A stretch of DNA of 64,000 nt from Symbiodinium natans. Taxonomy: Eukaryota > Sar > Dinophyceae > Suessiales > Symbiodiniaceae. The notes beneath the pieces were generated by a model. It ran no database searches. It saw only the letters and a program-made list of their open reading frames with translations, and had not been told where the DNA came from. Positions 11,094-21,522 of the stretch are shown piece by piece; positions within the stretch are counted from its first letter, which is position 1, and every line of letters starts with the position of its first letter. Position numbers and translations under genes: made by a program. The stretch covers positions 470,640-534,639 of the forward strand of contig CAJNDS010000324.1 in the NCBI GenBank assembly GCA_905221605.1, in the 5' to 3' direction.

Positions 11094-11736
11094 CCCCCCC
11101 AATTTTAGGGTTCATTTGGTCCCCAGGGCTTTCTGCACAGTGAACCCTGACAAGTCCTGAAAGCTGAAGAGTGCAATGTGTTAAACCCCACCCCCTCCCC
11201 CTGTGCGGGTTTGGGCCTAGGCTCAGTTTCGGGTTTAGGGTTTAGGGTTGGCCCATTCGGAAGAACAGTGCCACTCATTGGACAGGACAGTCGATGAAGG
11301 ACGCCTGCTCTGCACTGATGGGTTTATTAGGGTTTAGGGTTTATGGGTTTAGGGTTTAGGGTTCCGGATTGTGGCCTCAAGAATGATCTGCGGGCTTGTA
11401 CTGGGATGCTCCTCCTCCTTCTGAGGTGCCGTGTCGGTAGCCTTCTAGATCTCCCAGCTTCTTACTTCGCCTTTGGTTGAGCTTTTTTACTTTTTGGGTT
11501 TCCTTATCTAGTAGGAATTGTTAAAGTCTAACCTTTTCTACCCCCTTGGTTATTGGAGAAGTAAGGCTTTTCTGTTTTTTTTTCAATTTGTCGGGGCCCT
11601 TGGTTGCCCACAAAACTGCCCAGCACCAAAAATGTCGCCCATGGAGTTTAGGGCTTAGGGTGTAGGGTTTAAGGTGGGAATCCCAGGCTTCAACCTCTTG
11701 GTGTCCCAAGCCCCCCCCCCCCCCCCCATGTAACAG

Positions 11737-11939
11737 TTTAGGGGTTTAGGGGTTTAGGGGTTTAGGGGTTTAGGGGTTTAGGAGTTTAGGGGTTTAGGGG
11801 TTTAGGGGTTTAGGGGTTAGGGGTTTAGGGGTTTAGGGGTTTAGGGGTTTAGGGGTTTAGGAGTTTAGGGGTTTAGGGGTTTAGGGGTTTAGGGGTTTAG
11901 GGGTTTAGGGGTTTAGGGTTTAGGGTTTAGGGTTTAGGG
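11737..11939. repeat. TTTAGGGG (8-bp) array
   Basis: More than twenty units carry an extra G (TTTAGGGG), with scattered GAGTTTAGG variants, then revert to TTTAGGG at the end. A repeated longer cassette containing the GAG variant shows block-wise duplication. Confidence 0.95.
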
Positions 11940-12839
11940 TCAGAAAGGTTGAGCATGCTTGCCCATAGACAGATTTGCCCCGGTAAGCCTTGTACAAGTT
12001 CTGAAAGTTCTCAGCAGGCAGAGCTGATACTTCTTCCCTCAACCCGAAACCCTAGAGCCTAGACCCTAAACCCTACAGGTAGCCTACGATTTGCTGAAGA
12101 ACCCCAAACGAATCACGAATAATAATCCCTATATTACCCTTAATGAGGAAGTTTTTTTCTTTTTTCGGTTCTTAAGCAAGTAGTAGTAGCTAGTAGCAGA
12201 AAGGGGGTGCATCCTAGGGTGCATTGGCATGGTCTGATGGTTGCTTGCTTCGTGGGTCTTGTTTTCGAAGTGTCCTATGTCAGGGTTCACAGGTGGCAAG
12301 ATCTTGACCCCAGGGCCTATAAGCCCTAAAACCTCGGACCTGGGATTGGGTATAGGGTTTAGGGGTTTAGGGGTTTAGGGTTTAAGGGTTTAGGGTTTAG
12401 GGTTTAGGGTTTAGGGTTTAGGGTTGTTCGGGTTTAAGGCTTCAAGGTCTACGAAGCGACAAGTGGTGCCTGTGAGGTTTTCTTACGTATAATGCCGAAG
12501 TACTACCCTAAACTAAACCCTAAACCCTAAACCCTAAACCCTAAACCCTAGGATGCCTCCGCAGAGTTCCTGGGCACTATGCGCCTCGTGAAAGATCAGC
12601 GACCGTGGTCACGCGCCTCACAAAACAGGCGCAGACATCAAGCACGGCAGCCTCTACACTGTACGTGCCGGTGCGACGTAAGCACTCAACAAAACACAGC
12701 ACGAGCCAATCAACAACAGCCAGCAACAGAACAACAAGGACAACAAACAACAAAGGCAGCACAAACACAGGCAGCGAGCGCCTTGGGTTCTCACCTGCCC
12801 CTGCAGTAGCTTGCAGTTTGCTCAGGTATCAACCTTAGC

Positions 12840-13068
12840 ACCCTAAACCCTAAACCCTAAACCCTAAACCCTAAACCCTAAACCCTAAACCCTAAACCCT
12901 AAACCCTAAACCCTAAACCCTAAACCCTAACCCTAACCCTAAACCCTAAACCCTAAACCCTAAACCCTAAACCCTAAACCCTAAACCCTAAACCCTAAAC
13001 CCCCTAAACCCTAAACCCTAACCCCAAACCCTAAACCCTAAACCCTGAACCCTAAACCCTATACCAAC
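12840..13068. repeat. Long CCCTAAA array
   Basis: About thirty units, with a few CCCTAA (6-bp) and CCCCTAAA variants. From 10756 to 14145 I see only arrays of this kind, weak islands (for example 12565-12587, reading FLGTMRL) and unique spacer. Confidence 0.95.
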
Positions 13069-13433
13069 CCTAGGCCCCGAAGCCTCCAATACAGATCCAT
13101 GGCCCCATCCCAGGCTTCAAAGGTAAGTTGGAGGCCAGGACGTCCACAACTTTAGCAGTGCTTAAGGGTTTAGGGTTTAGGGTTTAGGGTTTAGGGCTAT
13201 GGGAAAGTTGAGAACGAGGGTCCTTCTCTGAGGTGGTTGTTGTTTATTGCTTTGGTGAGTGTAGGAGGGTTCTTTTGACAGGCATTATGGTGATTCTTGC
13301 ATTTGTTTGTTTTGTGGTGTTCTTTTGTTGATACCAATACTGTCCTTCCTACCTTATGTAAACCTTCGAAGGGCTACTTATTTCGGGCATCTAAGGTAAC
13401 GGTACTGGGTCAAGCCCTAGCTCCTAGCTCCTA

Positions 13434-13558
13434 AACCCTAAACCCTAAACCCTAAACCCTAAACCCTAAACCCTAAACCCTAAACCCTAAACCCTAAACC
13501 CTAAACCCCGAAAACCCTAAAACCCTAAAACCCTAAAACCCTAAAACCCTAAAACCCT
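13434..13558. repeat. CCCTAAA then CCCTAAAA array
   Basis: The array switches from a 7-bp to an 8-bp unit (AACCCTAA to AAACCCTAA), a clear case of block expansion of a one-base variant. Confidence 0.93.
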
Positions 13559-13740
13559 CAACCTCTATAAGGTGCATGATTCTATCATTTTGCGCTGGGA
13601 GGCTCGTAGAACCCTAAGGCAGGTTGCGCAATCCCTCAGTATGGTTCCTAGCCTTCTTTGAACTTTGAAGGGTTCTGAAGTAGCTGCCTTAAACCCTAGC
13701 CACAAACCCTAAATCCTAGACCCCCTAAACCTGAACTCGA

Positions 13741-14094
13741 AACCCTAGCCCTAAACCCTAAACCCTAAACCCTAAACCCTAAACCCTAAACCCTAAACCC
13801 TAAACCCTAAACCCTAAACCCTAAACCCTAAACCCTAAACCCTAAACCCTAAACCCTAAACCCTAAACCCTAAACCCTAAACCCAATAAACCCTAAACCC
13901 TAAACCCTAAACCCTAAACCCTAAACCCTAAACCCTAAACCCTAAACCTAAGCCCTAACCCTAAGCCCTAAGCCCTAAGCCCTAAACCCTAAACCCTAAA
14001 CCCTAAACCCTAAACCCTAAACCCTAAACCCTAAACCCTAAACCCTAAACCCTAAACCCTAAACCCTAAACCCTAAACCCTAAACCCCAGCCCT
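13741..14094. repeat. Longest CCCTAAA array in the window (~350 bp)
   Basis: About fifty units with an inner CCCTAAG block (13945-13985). It ends 52 bp before the first FHA exon. Confidence 0.95.
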
Positions 14095-14145
14095 AAACCC
14101 CTAAGAGGGGTGCCTAGAACCGCGGAGCCCCATCATGCTTCCCAG

Positions 14146-14190
14146 TCGGGTTTGGCGCCGGCCCTTTGGTGCGGCCGAAAGTTCCACAAG
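14146..14190 (+). CDS. FHA-domain gene, candidate exon 1 of domain
   Basis: A good acceptor (CATGCTTCCCAG) is followed by a phase-0 frame SGLAPALWCGRKFHK and a GC donor (GCAACC). The hydrophobic-then-GR(K) pattern is the conserved start of FHA domains. The exon joins in phase 0 to 16111, placing the GR about 16 residues before the conserved Ser of the VS-x-x-H motif. FHA domains bind phosphothreonine. The rest of the host protein is unknown. Confidence 0.55.
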
Positions 14191-14534
14191 GCAACCTTCT
14201 TGGGTTTCGGGTTTAGGGTTTAGGGTTTAGGGTTTAGGGTTTAGGGTTTAGGGTCTGGGGGTTTAGGGGTTTAGGGTTTAGGGTTGAGGTGTACCGCCTG
14301 GGGTTTAGGTTTTAGGGATTTGGGGTTTGTGTGCTTAAGGGCTTTGGTCGAAGAGTCTAGGGCTTTTTCGCTTAGGGTTGAGTAGGGGTACATGGGGGTT
14401 GAGGCGTTAAGGGCTTTTGGGTTCCGTTTTTAGGGCCATGGGGTTTAGGGTTTACGGTGTGCAGAACGTTGTGGGTGAAAGTTTTGGCTTTTTTGGGGAG
14501 GAAGTTTTGGCTTGAGCATTTGAAGTGTTGGGGG

Positions 14535-14745
14535 GGTGCCTTGGGGAGCTCTCAGAGGAGTTTTTTGACCTCAAACCGCGAAACGAATTAGTGGCAGCCA
14601 CTAACTCGTTTTACGGTCGTTTTGGGGGGGGTGCCTTGAGGGCTCTCAAAAGAGGCTTTTGACCTAGACCCGCGAAACGAGTTGCAGACACTGAGTCGTT
14701 TCGCGGTCGTTTTGGGGGAGTGCCTTTGGGGAGCTCTCAGGGCAT
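14535..14745. repeat. ~95-bp tandem duplication containing two hairpins
   Basis: Two and a half copies of a unit that begins GTGCCTTGGGGAGCTCTC. Each full copy holds an inverted repeat: 14576-14616 (CCGCGAAACGA... paired with ...TCGTTTTACGG) and 14670-14706 (CCGCGAAACGA paired with TCGTTTCGCGG). Confidence 0.8.
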
Positions 14746-14855
14746 TGTCTACATGATTTTTAGGGCGAAAAGTATTGTTGACACACCTCGCCTCGCCACC
14801 TGTATTTCTTTCAAAGCCTACGGCCTAATGGATAAGCACTCGATGTTGATAGCGA

Positions 14856-14962
14856 TGTGTCTCGATACTGGTCTGCTTCGATTCGGTTCGATACCGATAC
14901 CGCGCATCAGCGATACCTCACGGTTCGGTATCGATACGGATTCGATATCGATAACAGTATTG
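14856..14962. repeat. Cluster of CGATAC/GTATCG motifs
   Basis: At least ten CGATAC/CGATAT/CGATTC motifs occur in both orientations, including GGTATCGATACGG and TTCGATATCGATAA. It lies within an 85-codon open frame of no recognised family. Confidence 0.6.
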
Positions 14963-15657
14963 TTGAAACATCCATGATTTCTTCTAAACCAACTGAAATC
15001 GACATTTAATTCAGGTCCGGAGTTTTGGGCGACATGCGTTTTGGGCAGATCTTGGGCGGGTTTTGTTTTTTTGCTTGGGGTGTTTTTGGCAGCTTTAGGT
15101 TTGCTAACACAAGTTGCCTGGTTGGGTGGGGAGGGGGTTGGGGATTTCTGAACACCTGTGTTGGGTCTTAGCGCGAACGGCAGCTTCCAGTGCCATCACC
15201 GCCAGCTCATGAGCTCATGCGCAACTGCTGGAGATTCGGGGCATGCAGACGTGTACAGCAAAAGCTATGCGGTTTAGGGTTTCGGGTTTGGGGTTTGGGG
15301 TCCAGTATAGGGCTTATAAGGTTTAGGGTTTAGGGTTTAGGTTTTTAGGGTTTAGGGTTTAGGGTCCACCACAGCACCCATGGTGGCACCAGGGAGCATA
15401 CTCCCACGAAGAGAAGGTACTTGTGGCAGGGCGTAGCGGCGTAGCGCAGCGCCTCCCATCCTCTCCCTTCCCAGAGACTCCAGTATATATATATATATAT
15501 AGTTAAGGAATATACCTTAAATCATATTAGGGGTCCTATTATAATTTCAGGTTGCTTAATTAGGGAATATTGCAGTCTATGGGTTCCCTTCCCCACACGC
15601 CAGGCGGTAGAAGCCACACCTGACAAGTGGATCACCTTCGGCCGAAAGCAGGCTGGG

Positions 15658-15738
15658 AGGGTTTAGGGTTTAGGGTTTAGGGTTTAGGGTTTAGGGTTTA
15701 GGGTTTAGGGTTTAGGGTTTAGGGTTTAGGGTTTAGGG
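15658..15738. repeat. TTTAGGG array
   Basis: About eleven units. The 14191-16110 stretch, the inferred FHA intron 1, also holds a (TA)n run (15484-15502) and arrays at 15952-16083. Confidence 0.95.
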
Positions 15739-16110
15739 TTGGAGCCTACACCTTGCGTGACGTTCCCTGAAGCTCCCATACTGAACCTGGTGTCAGCCCG
15801 CTAAACCCTAAATCCTAAACCCACATTCTGGTTGAAGATACATCTTATGGGGTGTCTGGCTCTCGAAAACTGCAAATCACATCTATCAAAGAGTGGCACT
15901 CCTTGTAAGTCGCTTAAGGTTTAGGGTGGCATGCTTCACTCCCATTGCGAATTAGGGTTTAGGGTTTAGGGTTTAGGATTTAGGGTTTAGGGTTTAGGGT
16001 TTAGGGTTCGGAGTTTAGGGGTTCGGAGTTTAGGGTTTAGGGTTTAGGGTTTAGGGTTTAGGGCTTAGGGTTTAGGGTTTAGGGGATGGGGTTGGGGGAA
16101 ACTTCCGCAG

Positions 16111-16182
16111 GGCTCCACCGTCCTCATGGACAAGCCCTTCGTCTCCCACACGCACTGCAAAGTCAGCACCTCCCCTGGGAAA
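16111..16182 (+). CDS. FHA-domain gene, candidate exon 2 of domain
   Basis: The ACTTCCGCAG acceptor opens a 24-codon phase-0 frame, GSTVLMDKPFVSHTHCKVST and then SPGK, followed by a GC donor (GCGCGG). The D-K-P-F-V-S-H-T-H-C string matches the core FHA signature (D-x-x-V-S-x-x-H). The Ser and His are the usual phosphopeptide-binding and fold residues. The next exon in frame is 18449. Confidence 0.66.
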
Positions 16183-16359
16183 GCGCGGCTTTTGGGGTTT
16201 AGGGTTTAGGGTTTAGGGTTTGAAGTGGAAAGGGACCTGTCGAGGTAGGGGGCGTGTAATGTGGGCTGAAGGGAGAGGGGTAGGGTTTAGAGTTTAGGGT
16301 TTGGGGTTTACAGTGTAGGGTTTAGGGTTTGGGTTACGGTTTAGGGCAGTTTTGCAGGA

Positions 16360-16470
16360 TAGGGTTTAGGGTTTAGGGTTTAGGGTTTAGGGTTTAGGGT
16401 TTAGGGTTTAGGGTTTAGGGTTTAGGGTTTAGGGTTTAGGGTTTAGGGTTTAGGGTTTAGGGTTTAGGGT
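16360..16470. repeat. TTTAGGG array
   Basis: About sixteen units, inside the inferred second FHA intron (16183-18448). Confidence 0.95.
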
Positions 16471-16544
16471 TATAGGGTTTAGGGATCAGTTGGGGTTTGA
16501 GAGGGTCTAGCACTGCTGCCCTGCACAGCTTGTCGGATTTTTGA

Positions 16545-16732
16545 GTGGTTGGGGTTTTGGGGTTTTGGGGTGTTGGTTGTTGGGGTGTTGGGGTTTGGCG
16601 GTTTCGGGTTTTGGGGTTTTGGGGTTTTGGGGTTTTGGGGTTTTGGGGTTTTGGGGTTTTGGGGTTTTGGGGTTTTGGGGTTTTGGGGTTTTGGGGTTTT
16701 GAGTTTTTGGGGTTTTGGGGTTTTGGGGTTGT
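16545..16732. repeat. GGGGTTTT (TTTTGGGG) array
   Basis: About twenty TTTTGGGG units, the same unit as hypotrich ciliate telomeres, here an internal derivative of TTTAGGG. It produces low-complexity open frames on both strands (GFWGFGVL and PKTPKPQN repeats), which I do not accept as genes. Confidence 0.93.
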
Positions 16733-17029
16733 GCGTGCAAGGTTAAGGGTGTCTGTTTGTGTTCTTCGGGTTTGCGTTTCAGTGTTAGATGTAGGGTTTT
16801 CGGTTCCAGGACTGTGGTTCTTCAGGGCTTTCGGGAGTTAGGCTTGAGGGTTTCAAAGCTTTTGAGTTTCAGGGCTTATGGTCTAGGCTTTCAGGGTTTG
16901 GGAGTTCAGAAGCTTATGGACCCGAAATCATACATCCGCCAAAACCACCTATAGAGGCCTACCTAAAAACCCTATTCTAATTTCCATATGTATGTATACA
17001 TATACACATATTCATACATATATATATAT

Positions 17030-17530
17030 ATATGCATTTGGATATCTCCCAAAGACCAAAAGACTGCATTCCAGACTCCCCACTGTCTAAACCCTACATC
17101 CTAAAACCCCACAGCCCTCGACCCCCCACCCCTCCCCCCCCCCCCCAAACCCATAAAAACGCGGAACACCCAAAACTCCAAAGCCCTAAACCCCCCAAAA
17201 ACTCGCAAAATGAAGCAAAACAAACCCCCACAACCTAAACACCTGGAAGCCCTAAACCCCTTCGGGGTACTTGCAAACGATCTTTTTTTGGTTGCTAGAA
17301 TCCTAGAATCCCTAAGGAAGAGCTAACACAATTTAAGTAGAGTTCGAGCCCCTTGAAAGCCAAATCCCTAAGACACTGGAACCCCCCCCCCCCCCAAAGG
17401 AAAAAAAAAAAACAATAAATCTAAAAACCTAGAAGCCCCAAGCCCCTGAAAGCCCGTTAAAAATCCCTAAACCCCTTAGAGCCCCTTGAAACCCCAAATC
17501 CCCGAAGACACTGACACCTGAAAACCCGCA
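17030..17530. other. Degenerate CCC/AAA-rich intronic stretch
   Basis: The stretch holds scattered diverged CCCTAAA-like units, poly-C runs (17133-17146, 17381-17395) and A-runs. No exon can be supported. Confidence 0.5.
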
Positions 17531-17532
17531 AA

Positions 17533-17757
17533 CGGGTTTAGGGTTTAGGGTTTAGGGTTTAGGGTTTAGGGTTTAGGGTTTAGGGTTTAGGGTTTAGGGA
17601 TCGAAGCGGAGGATGGTATTCCCAACAGAGGCGCCTTGGCTTTCTGAGCTCCGGGGGCAGGGTTTAGGGTTTAGGGTTTAGGGTTTAGGGTTTAGGGCTT
17701 AGGGCTTAGGGCTTAGGGCTTAGGGCTTAGGGTTTAGGGTTTAGGGTTTAGGGTGTA
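17533..17757. repeat. Two TTTAGGG arrays with a TTAGGGC block
   Basis: The arrays at 17533-17598 and 17660-17757 are separated by ~60 bp of unique DNA. The second contains five consecutive GGGCTTA variant units. Confidence 0.93.
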
Positions 17758-18130
17758 GGGTGCATTCTAAACTTGTAGCTAAGGGCCTCTTAGCGCGGTC
17801 CTGTAGGGTGTTTACGCTTAGGGTTGAGGGTTCCGAGGGTCTCTTAATCGGGTCCTTTAGGGTGTATACGTTTGGGGTTGGGTCGGGGGAAGTTAGATGG
17901 TCTCTTAATCTGGTCCCTTACCTCCTTTCAAGGGTTCCGAACCTTTTTTGTAATATGGTTCCCAACCCATGTTGGCTTCTGGGAGGTTTTCCTTGTGCGT
18001 GAGTTTACAGGGGAACCTATATACAGCCATTCTTGAAAGGGGTTTACGTTTTAGGGTTTGGGGTAGGCTTCTACTGTAGTGTTCAGGCTGCGCAGCTGGT
18101 TGGGTGTCGGGTTTTTGGGCTGATACTTCT

Positions 18131-18245
18131 TGGCAGGCCAGTGGTACCCTGTACCCTGCTTTTTTTGGCTCCGGGTTCCCTAATAAAAATGACCAGCCCA
18201 AAAAAGGGTGCCCTTACTAGTATAATATGTTTGCTGGGCTACCGA
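18131..18245. mobile_element. MITE-like element, family D
   Basis: The end TGGCAGGCCAGTGGTACCC faces GCTGGGCTACCGA, and the inner part shows TTTTTTTGGCTCCGGGTTCCC as in the copies at 1958 and 21779. It lies in the inferred second FHA intron. Confidence 0.55.
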
Positions 18246-18448
18246 GACGTAGAGTTTTGAAGCCCAAGGCTTGGTTGGACGCTCTGCTCTAATTGCTCGA
18301 CTGAGCAGAATCAGTATAGAGAGGATGCTGAATCAGCAGAGAGCATCTTCTCTTCCCATGGACCTCAACTTCCTGGGACCCTTGTACAATTATTGTAGGC
18401 CTATAAACTAACCCGCCCTCCCCCAACAGAAACCTGAGCCAAACTCAG

Positions 18449-18520
18449 CCACCTGAACACGCGAGGCGCTTCTACATCGTCGACAGCAGCACACGCGGGA
18501 CCTACGTCAACGACGAGAAG
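18449..18520 (+). CDS. FHA-domain gene, candidate exon 3 of domain
   Basis: The acceptor AAACTCAG opens a 24-codon phase-0 frame including RRFYIVDSSTRGTYVNDEK, followed by a GC donor (GCCCGC). The I-x-D-x-S-S/T-x-G-T-(F/Y)-V-N string is the most diagnostic FHA motif. This is the strongest single exon of the set. It joins in phase 0 to 19057. Confidence 0.72.
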
Positions 18521-19056
18521 GCCCGCGGTGTCCGCGGGCATGTTGGAGCGCACGGTCCTGGGAAGTTTATCGGGTTGACGCTTCTAAGCTTTAAAACCCT
18601 AAAATTGGGATGTAATTACTGCATAGTAACAGTCGTTAGTAGGGAGTATGATATAACTCTACACACCGTAAACCTGAACTCCTAAATTCCCGATTAAGAG
18701 AAAGGAAGATAGTGCAGTCATTGGGTTTAGCGTATGGGGTCTAGGGTTCAGGAGGTGCCCACATGAGCATAACTTGAGCCTACTTCGCATTGAGTAGTTA
18801 TCAACCCTAAACCCAAAACCTGGTTTCAAGGTTGGGGTGGGGACAGGCCCTATACCCTACAATTGAAAAGTTACACGATCCCATGAGCCATGTCCATGCC
18901 AAACCACCTAAACCCGAAACCCGAAACCCCAAGCCCCTAAACCCCTAAACCTGAACCCAAAACCCTTAAACCCCCAACCATAAACCCCAAAACCCAAAAC
19001 CCCTAAAACCTCCAAACCCCAAGCCCTAAAACCCCCAAACCTTCAAAACCCTCCAG

Positions 19057-19122
19057 GTGCTGGGCAACGACCGGGCTCCCCGGGAGCTCAAGCACGGAGA
19101 CAAGATCGTGATCAGGGACGAG
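19057..19122 (+). CDS. FHA-domain gene, candidate exon 4 of domain
   Basis: The acceptor AACCCTCCAG sits at the edge of CCCTAAA-like repeats. The phase-0 frame VLGNDRAPRELKHGDKIVIR ends at a GC donor (GCAGGG). L-K-H-G-D-K-I-x-I is the closing strand motif of FHA domains. The four exons give about 85 residues, a normal FHA length. Confidence 0.67.
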
Positions 19123-19224
19123 GCAGGGGGCCCTGAAACTCTTGGTCCCGTATAGCCGTATAGATCTTTAACCCCAATATATGAAGTAGGCCGCAATCCT
19201 GCATCTGGTGTTTCCCGTGTAGAG

Positions 19225-19277
19225 ATCGCCGCGGAGGCCCGCCAAACTCACTTCGACTTCCTGGTGGACCGTTTCTT
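19225..19277 (+). CDS. FHA-domain gene, candidate helical exon
   Basis: After a GTGTAGAG acceptor the phase-0 frame reads IAAEARQTHFDFLVDRF, an amphipathic helix, up to a GTGTGT donor in phase 2. The two left-over bases (TT) join the next exon (19385, starting with A) to give Leu. Confidence 0.5.
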
Positions 19278-19384
19278 GTGTGTTGTCGGGTTTAGGGCTT
19301 AGGAAGTAGTGTCCGGGTTTAGAGTTTAGGGCTTAGGGCTTAGGGAGACCTAAACCCAAATCCCTAAACCTAAATTCCCTGCAG

Positions 19385-19406
19385 ATCCAAGCGCAAGATT
19401 GTTGAG
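19385..19406 (+). CDS. FHA-domain gene, 22-bp micro-exon
   Basis: A TTCCCTGCAG acceptor and GTCCAC donor bound 22 bp, which continue the previous exon in phase 2 as L-SKRKIVE (phase 0 at the end). It is a basic linker. The call depends on the phase match with 19225-19277. Confidence 0.4.
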
Positions 19407-19588
19407 GTCCACCATGGTTTCTTGAGATCCTGGAGCACCCTAAGTCCTAATCACGCGGGCTACCCATTCTGACGGTTTTGGGGAATGTCTGAAGGGCTTG
19501 GCTTTGGAGCTCAGCTTGCACACGCAAGTTTGCAACCCGATGCTGCGCGCTCCCTTGAAAAGAGTTTGAGGGTTCAGGGTGTTGGGGC

Positions 19589-19799
19589 CTCCACAAGCAG
19601 ATCGCAACTCCTTTGCCGGGGCTTGCAGTTTGCTGGGTGCAGCATGGCGCGAGGGCGTGGTATGGCAGACGCGACGCAATGTAGTTTTACATGCAATTCA
19701 GATGGTTGGAAACACCCTCTGCCTGCTGTGCTACATTCGCCCAGGGCAGAGGCAAACTGCAAGCCCCCGGCAAAGAGGGGTTGTGATCTGCTCGTGGAG
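19589..19799. mobile_element. 211-bp inverted-repeat element
   Basis: Arms of about 45 bp (starting CTCCACAAGCAGATC at 19589 and ending GATCTGCTCGTGGAG) face each other, including GCCGGGGCTTGCAGTTTGC on the left and its complement on the right. It is a possible larger MITE. The 99-131 codon open frames here are side effects of the inverted repeat. Confidence 0.65.
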
Positions 19800-20390
19800 A
19801 TTAGAAGGTGGCGCTTGTGCCGGCTTCCCACATCCGGCCTTGCACGTGAACACCAAAACCCGAAACATCATATGCTCTGAACATCCAACACCCCGCACCC
19901 CCCCCCCCCCCGCAAGCCCTAAAGCCCAAACCCGTGTAACATCCTCAACATCCTAGACCCTCAGCATCCTGATCAGCCTAAGCATCCGCAACCCCGAACA
20001 CCCAAAACCCTCGAGCCTAAACCCGAAACCCTATAGACCTCAAGGCAAAATTTAAAAGTAGGAAGCCCTTAACCCAAGGCTGGACTACAAGCCCTCAATC
20101 ATCTTTTTGGCTTCAGTCATGTAGAAGGGGCCTTGCAAGTAGCCGGCCCAGGCCAACCGTAAACCCTGAGCCCTAAACCCTAAACCTCCCAAACGCTAAA
20201 CCCCCACCCCTAAACCCGCATACACCCAAAATCCTAAACCCTAAACCTGAATCCCTAAGCCTTAAACCTCCTAGACCCTAAACTGCCCGTAAAAGCGCCA
20301 ACGAGGACCTTCGACCCGTGGGAATTGGTCTGACCGACCCAAGGGAGATGGAAGAGATGGGTGGGGGAGCTCAGGTGTTTCGGTTTGTAT

Positions 20391-20447
20391 GGGAGTTTAC
20401 GAAAATAAGGGGCCCCTAGTATGGCCCCCAAATAGTAGGATTCCCTC
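20391..20447. mobile_element. MITE family B, one-armed copy
   Basis: GGGAGTTTACGAAAATAAGGG is followed by CCCCCAAATAGTAGGATTCCC, matching the reverse complement of the copy at 63269-63339. The other arm is missing. Confidence 0.5.
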
Positions 20448-20909
20448 ATGGAGGTGGTGGGGGGGGGGCTCGGTGAACAGGTTTAGGTTACATATATAGG
20501 GGGGGTTGAGGGATGTAAGGGGTCTGTACAGGGGCTTGAAGGGTCTTATGAGGGGTGTAAGGGGTTTCGTGTTCAGGCTGTTACATGGCTTTAGAGGCAG
20601 CTTGTGGATTTAGGTTTAGGTTTAGGGGGGTTTTAGTTTTTTTTTTTTTTAAGGGGCCTGAGCTGCATTGAGATTTTCTCATCTGAGCGTGACCGGTAGC
20701 TTGGCGGATCCTTAGCCTCGAGGGGATGATGGGGATGGTACTTGGCCCGGCCCCACTTGCCCAACCAACCCTAAACCCCGAGCCTTAAACCTTAAAGCCA
20801 GGTCCTGAACCCTAAACCCCAAACCCCAAGCCCCAAGCCCCAAACCCTAAGCGCTAAACCCTAAACCCTAAACCCTAAACCCTTGGAAGTTTAGAGTCTT
20901 TCTACTTAG

Positions 20910-20931
20910 CACATCTGCGGCGAAGGGCTCA
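20910..20931 (+). CDS. Possible 22-bp micro-exon
   Basis: A pyrimidine-rich acceptor (GTCTTTCTACTTAG) is followed by HICGEGL and a GC donor in phase 1, which would join 21175. Very short; weakly supported. Confidence 0.2.
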
Positions 20932-21174
20932 GCTTGAAGCACCCTAGACAGCAACAATACCAACCACCTGCTCTCGAGCCCAACCCCTAAACCCTAAACC
21001 CGAAACCCTAGACCCTTAACCCTTAACCCTAAACCCTGAGCCCTGTATAAACTCTACATCCCAAACCCCAAGCCCGTAATTAACCCTAAACCCAACAAAC
21101 CCAATGCCTCAACCCCAAACCCTATACCTTAAAACTCCTAACGCTTATCCCGCCAAAAAAACCCATGCCTGCAG

Positions 21175-21242
21175 GGATCCGCAACCGACCGGCCTCAGTG
21201 GAGTTGGAAAAGTTGAAGGCTCCGTTCCATCGAATACCGCGA
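21175..21242 (+). CDS. Candidate exon, unknown protein
   Basis: A CATGCCTGCAG acceptor opens a frame reading IRNRPASVELEKLKAPFHRI and a GTTTGG donor in phase 0. It is basic with a short heptad-like LEKLK segment. No family is recognised. Confidence 0.36.
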
Positions 21243-21416
21243 GTTTGGGGATACACCAAGATCCATGCTAGTCCAATGGCACGTTTTGCCCTTTTGGGTT
21301 CTGACCAACACGAAAGGGTTACCCTTATTGCAATCTGGTTGCTTTGCCCCCTAAACCCTAAACCCTAAACCCTAAACCCTAAACCCAAAACCCGATTAAG
21401 CTCCTGAGTCCTCAAG

Positions 21417-21522
21417 TTCCACAACTGCCTCATCTGCTGGAGTCTACTGGAGTTTAGGGTTTAGGGTTTAGGGTTTAGGGTTTAGGGTTTAGGGTTTAGG
21501 GTTTAGGGTTTAGGGTTTAGGG
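21417..21522 (+). CDS. Possible exon (21417-21451) abutting a TTTAGGG array
   Basis: After CCTCAAG the frame reads FHNCLICWSLL and ends at G-A followed by GTTTAGGG, so the donor would be the first unit of the array (21452-21522). It starts in phase 0, matching the end of 21175-21242. Confidence 0.25.

Noticed and set aside
12565-12809. 76-77 codon overlapping frames at 12.6-12.8 kb
   Set aside because: Two overlapping frames with Gln/Thr-rich low complexity; only a short first part (FLGTMRL) could be an exon, and its phase does not clearly fit the FHA exons.
16507-16740. Frames of GFWGFGVL and PKTPKPQN repeats
   Set aside because: Direct products of the TTTTGGGG array.
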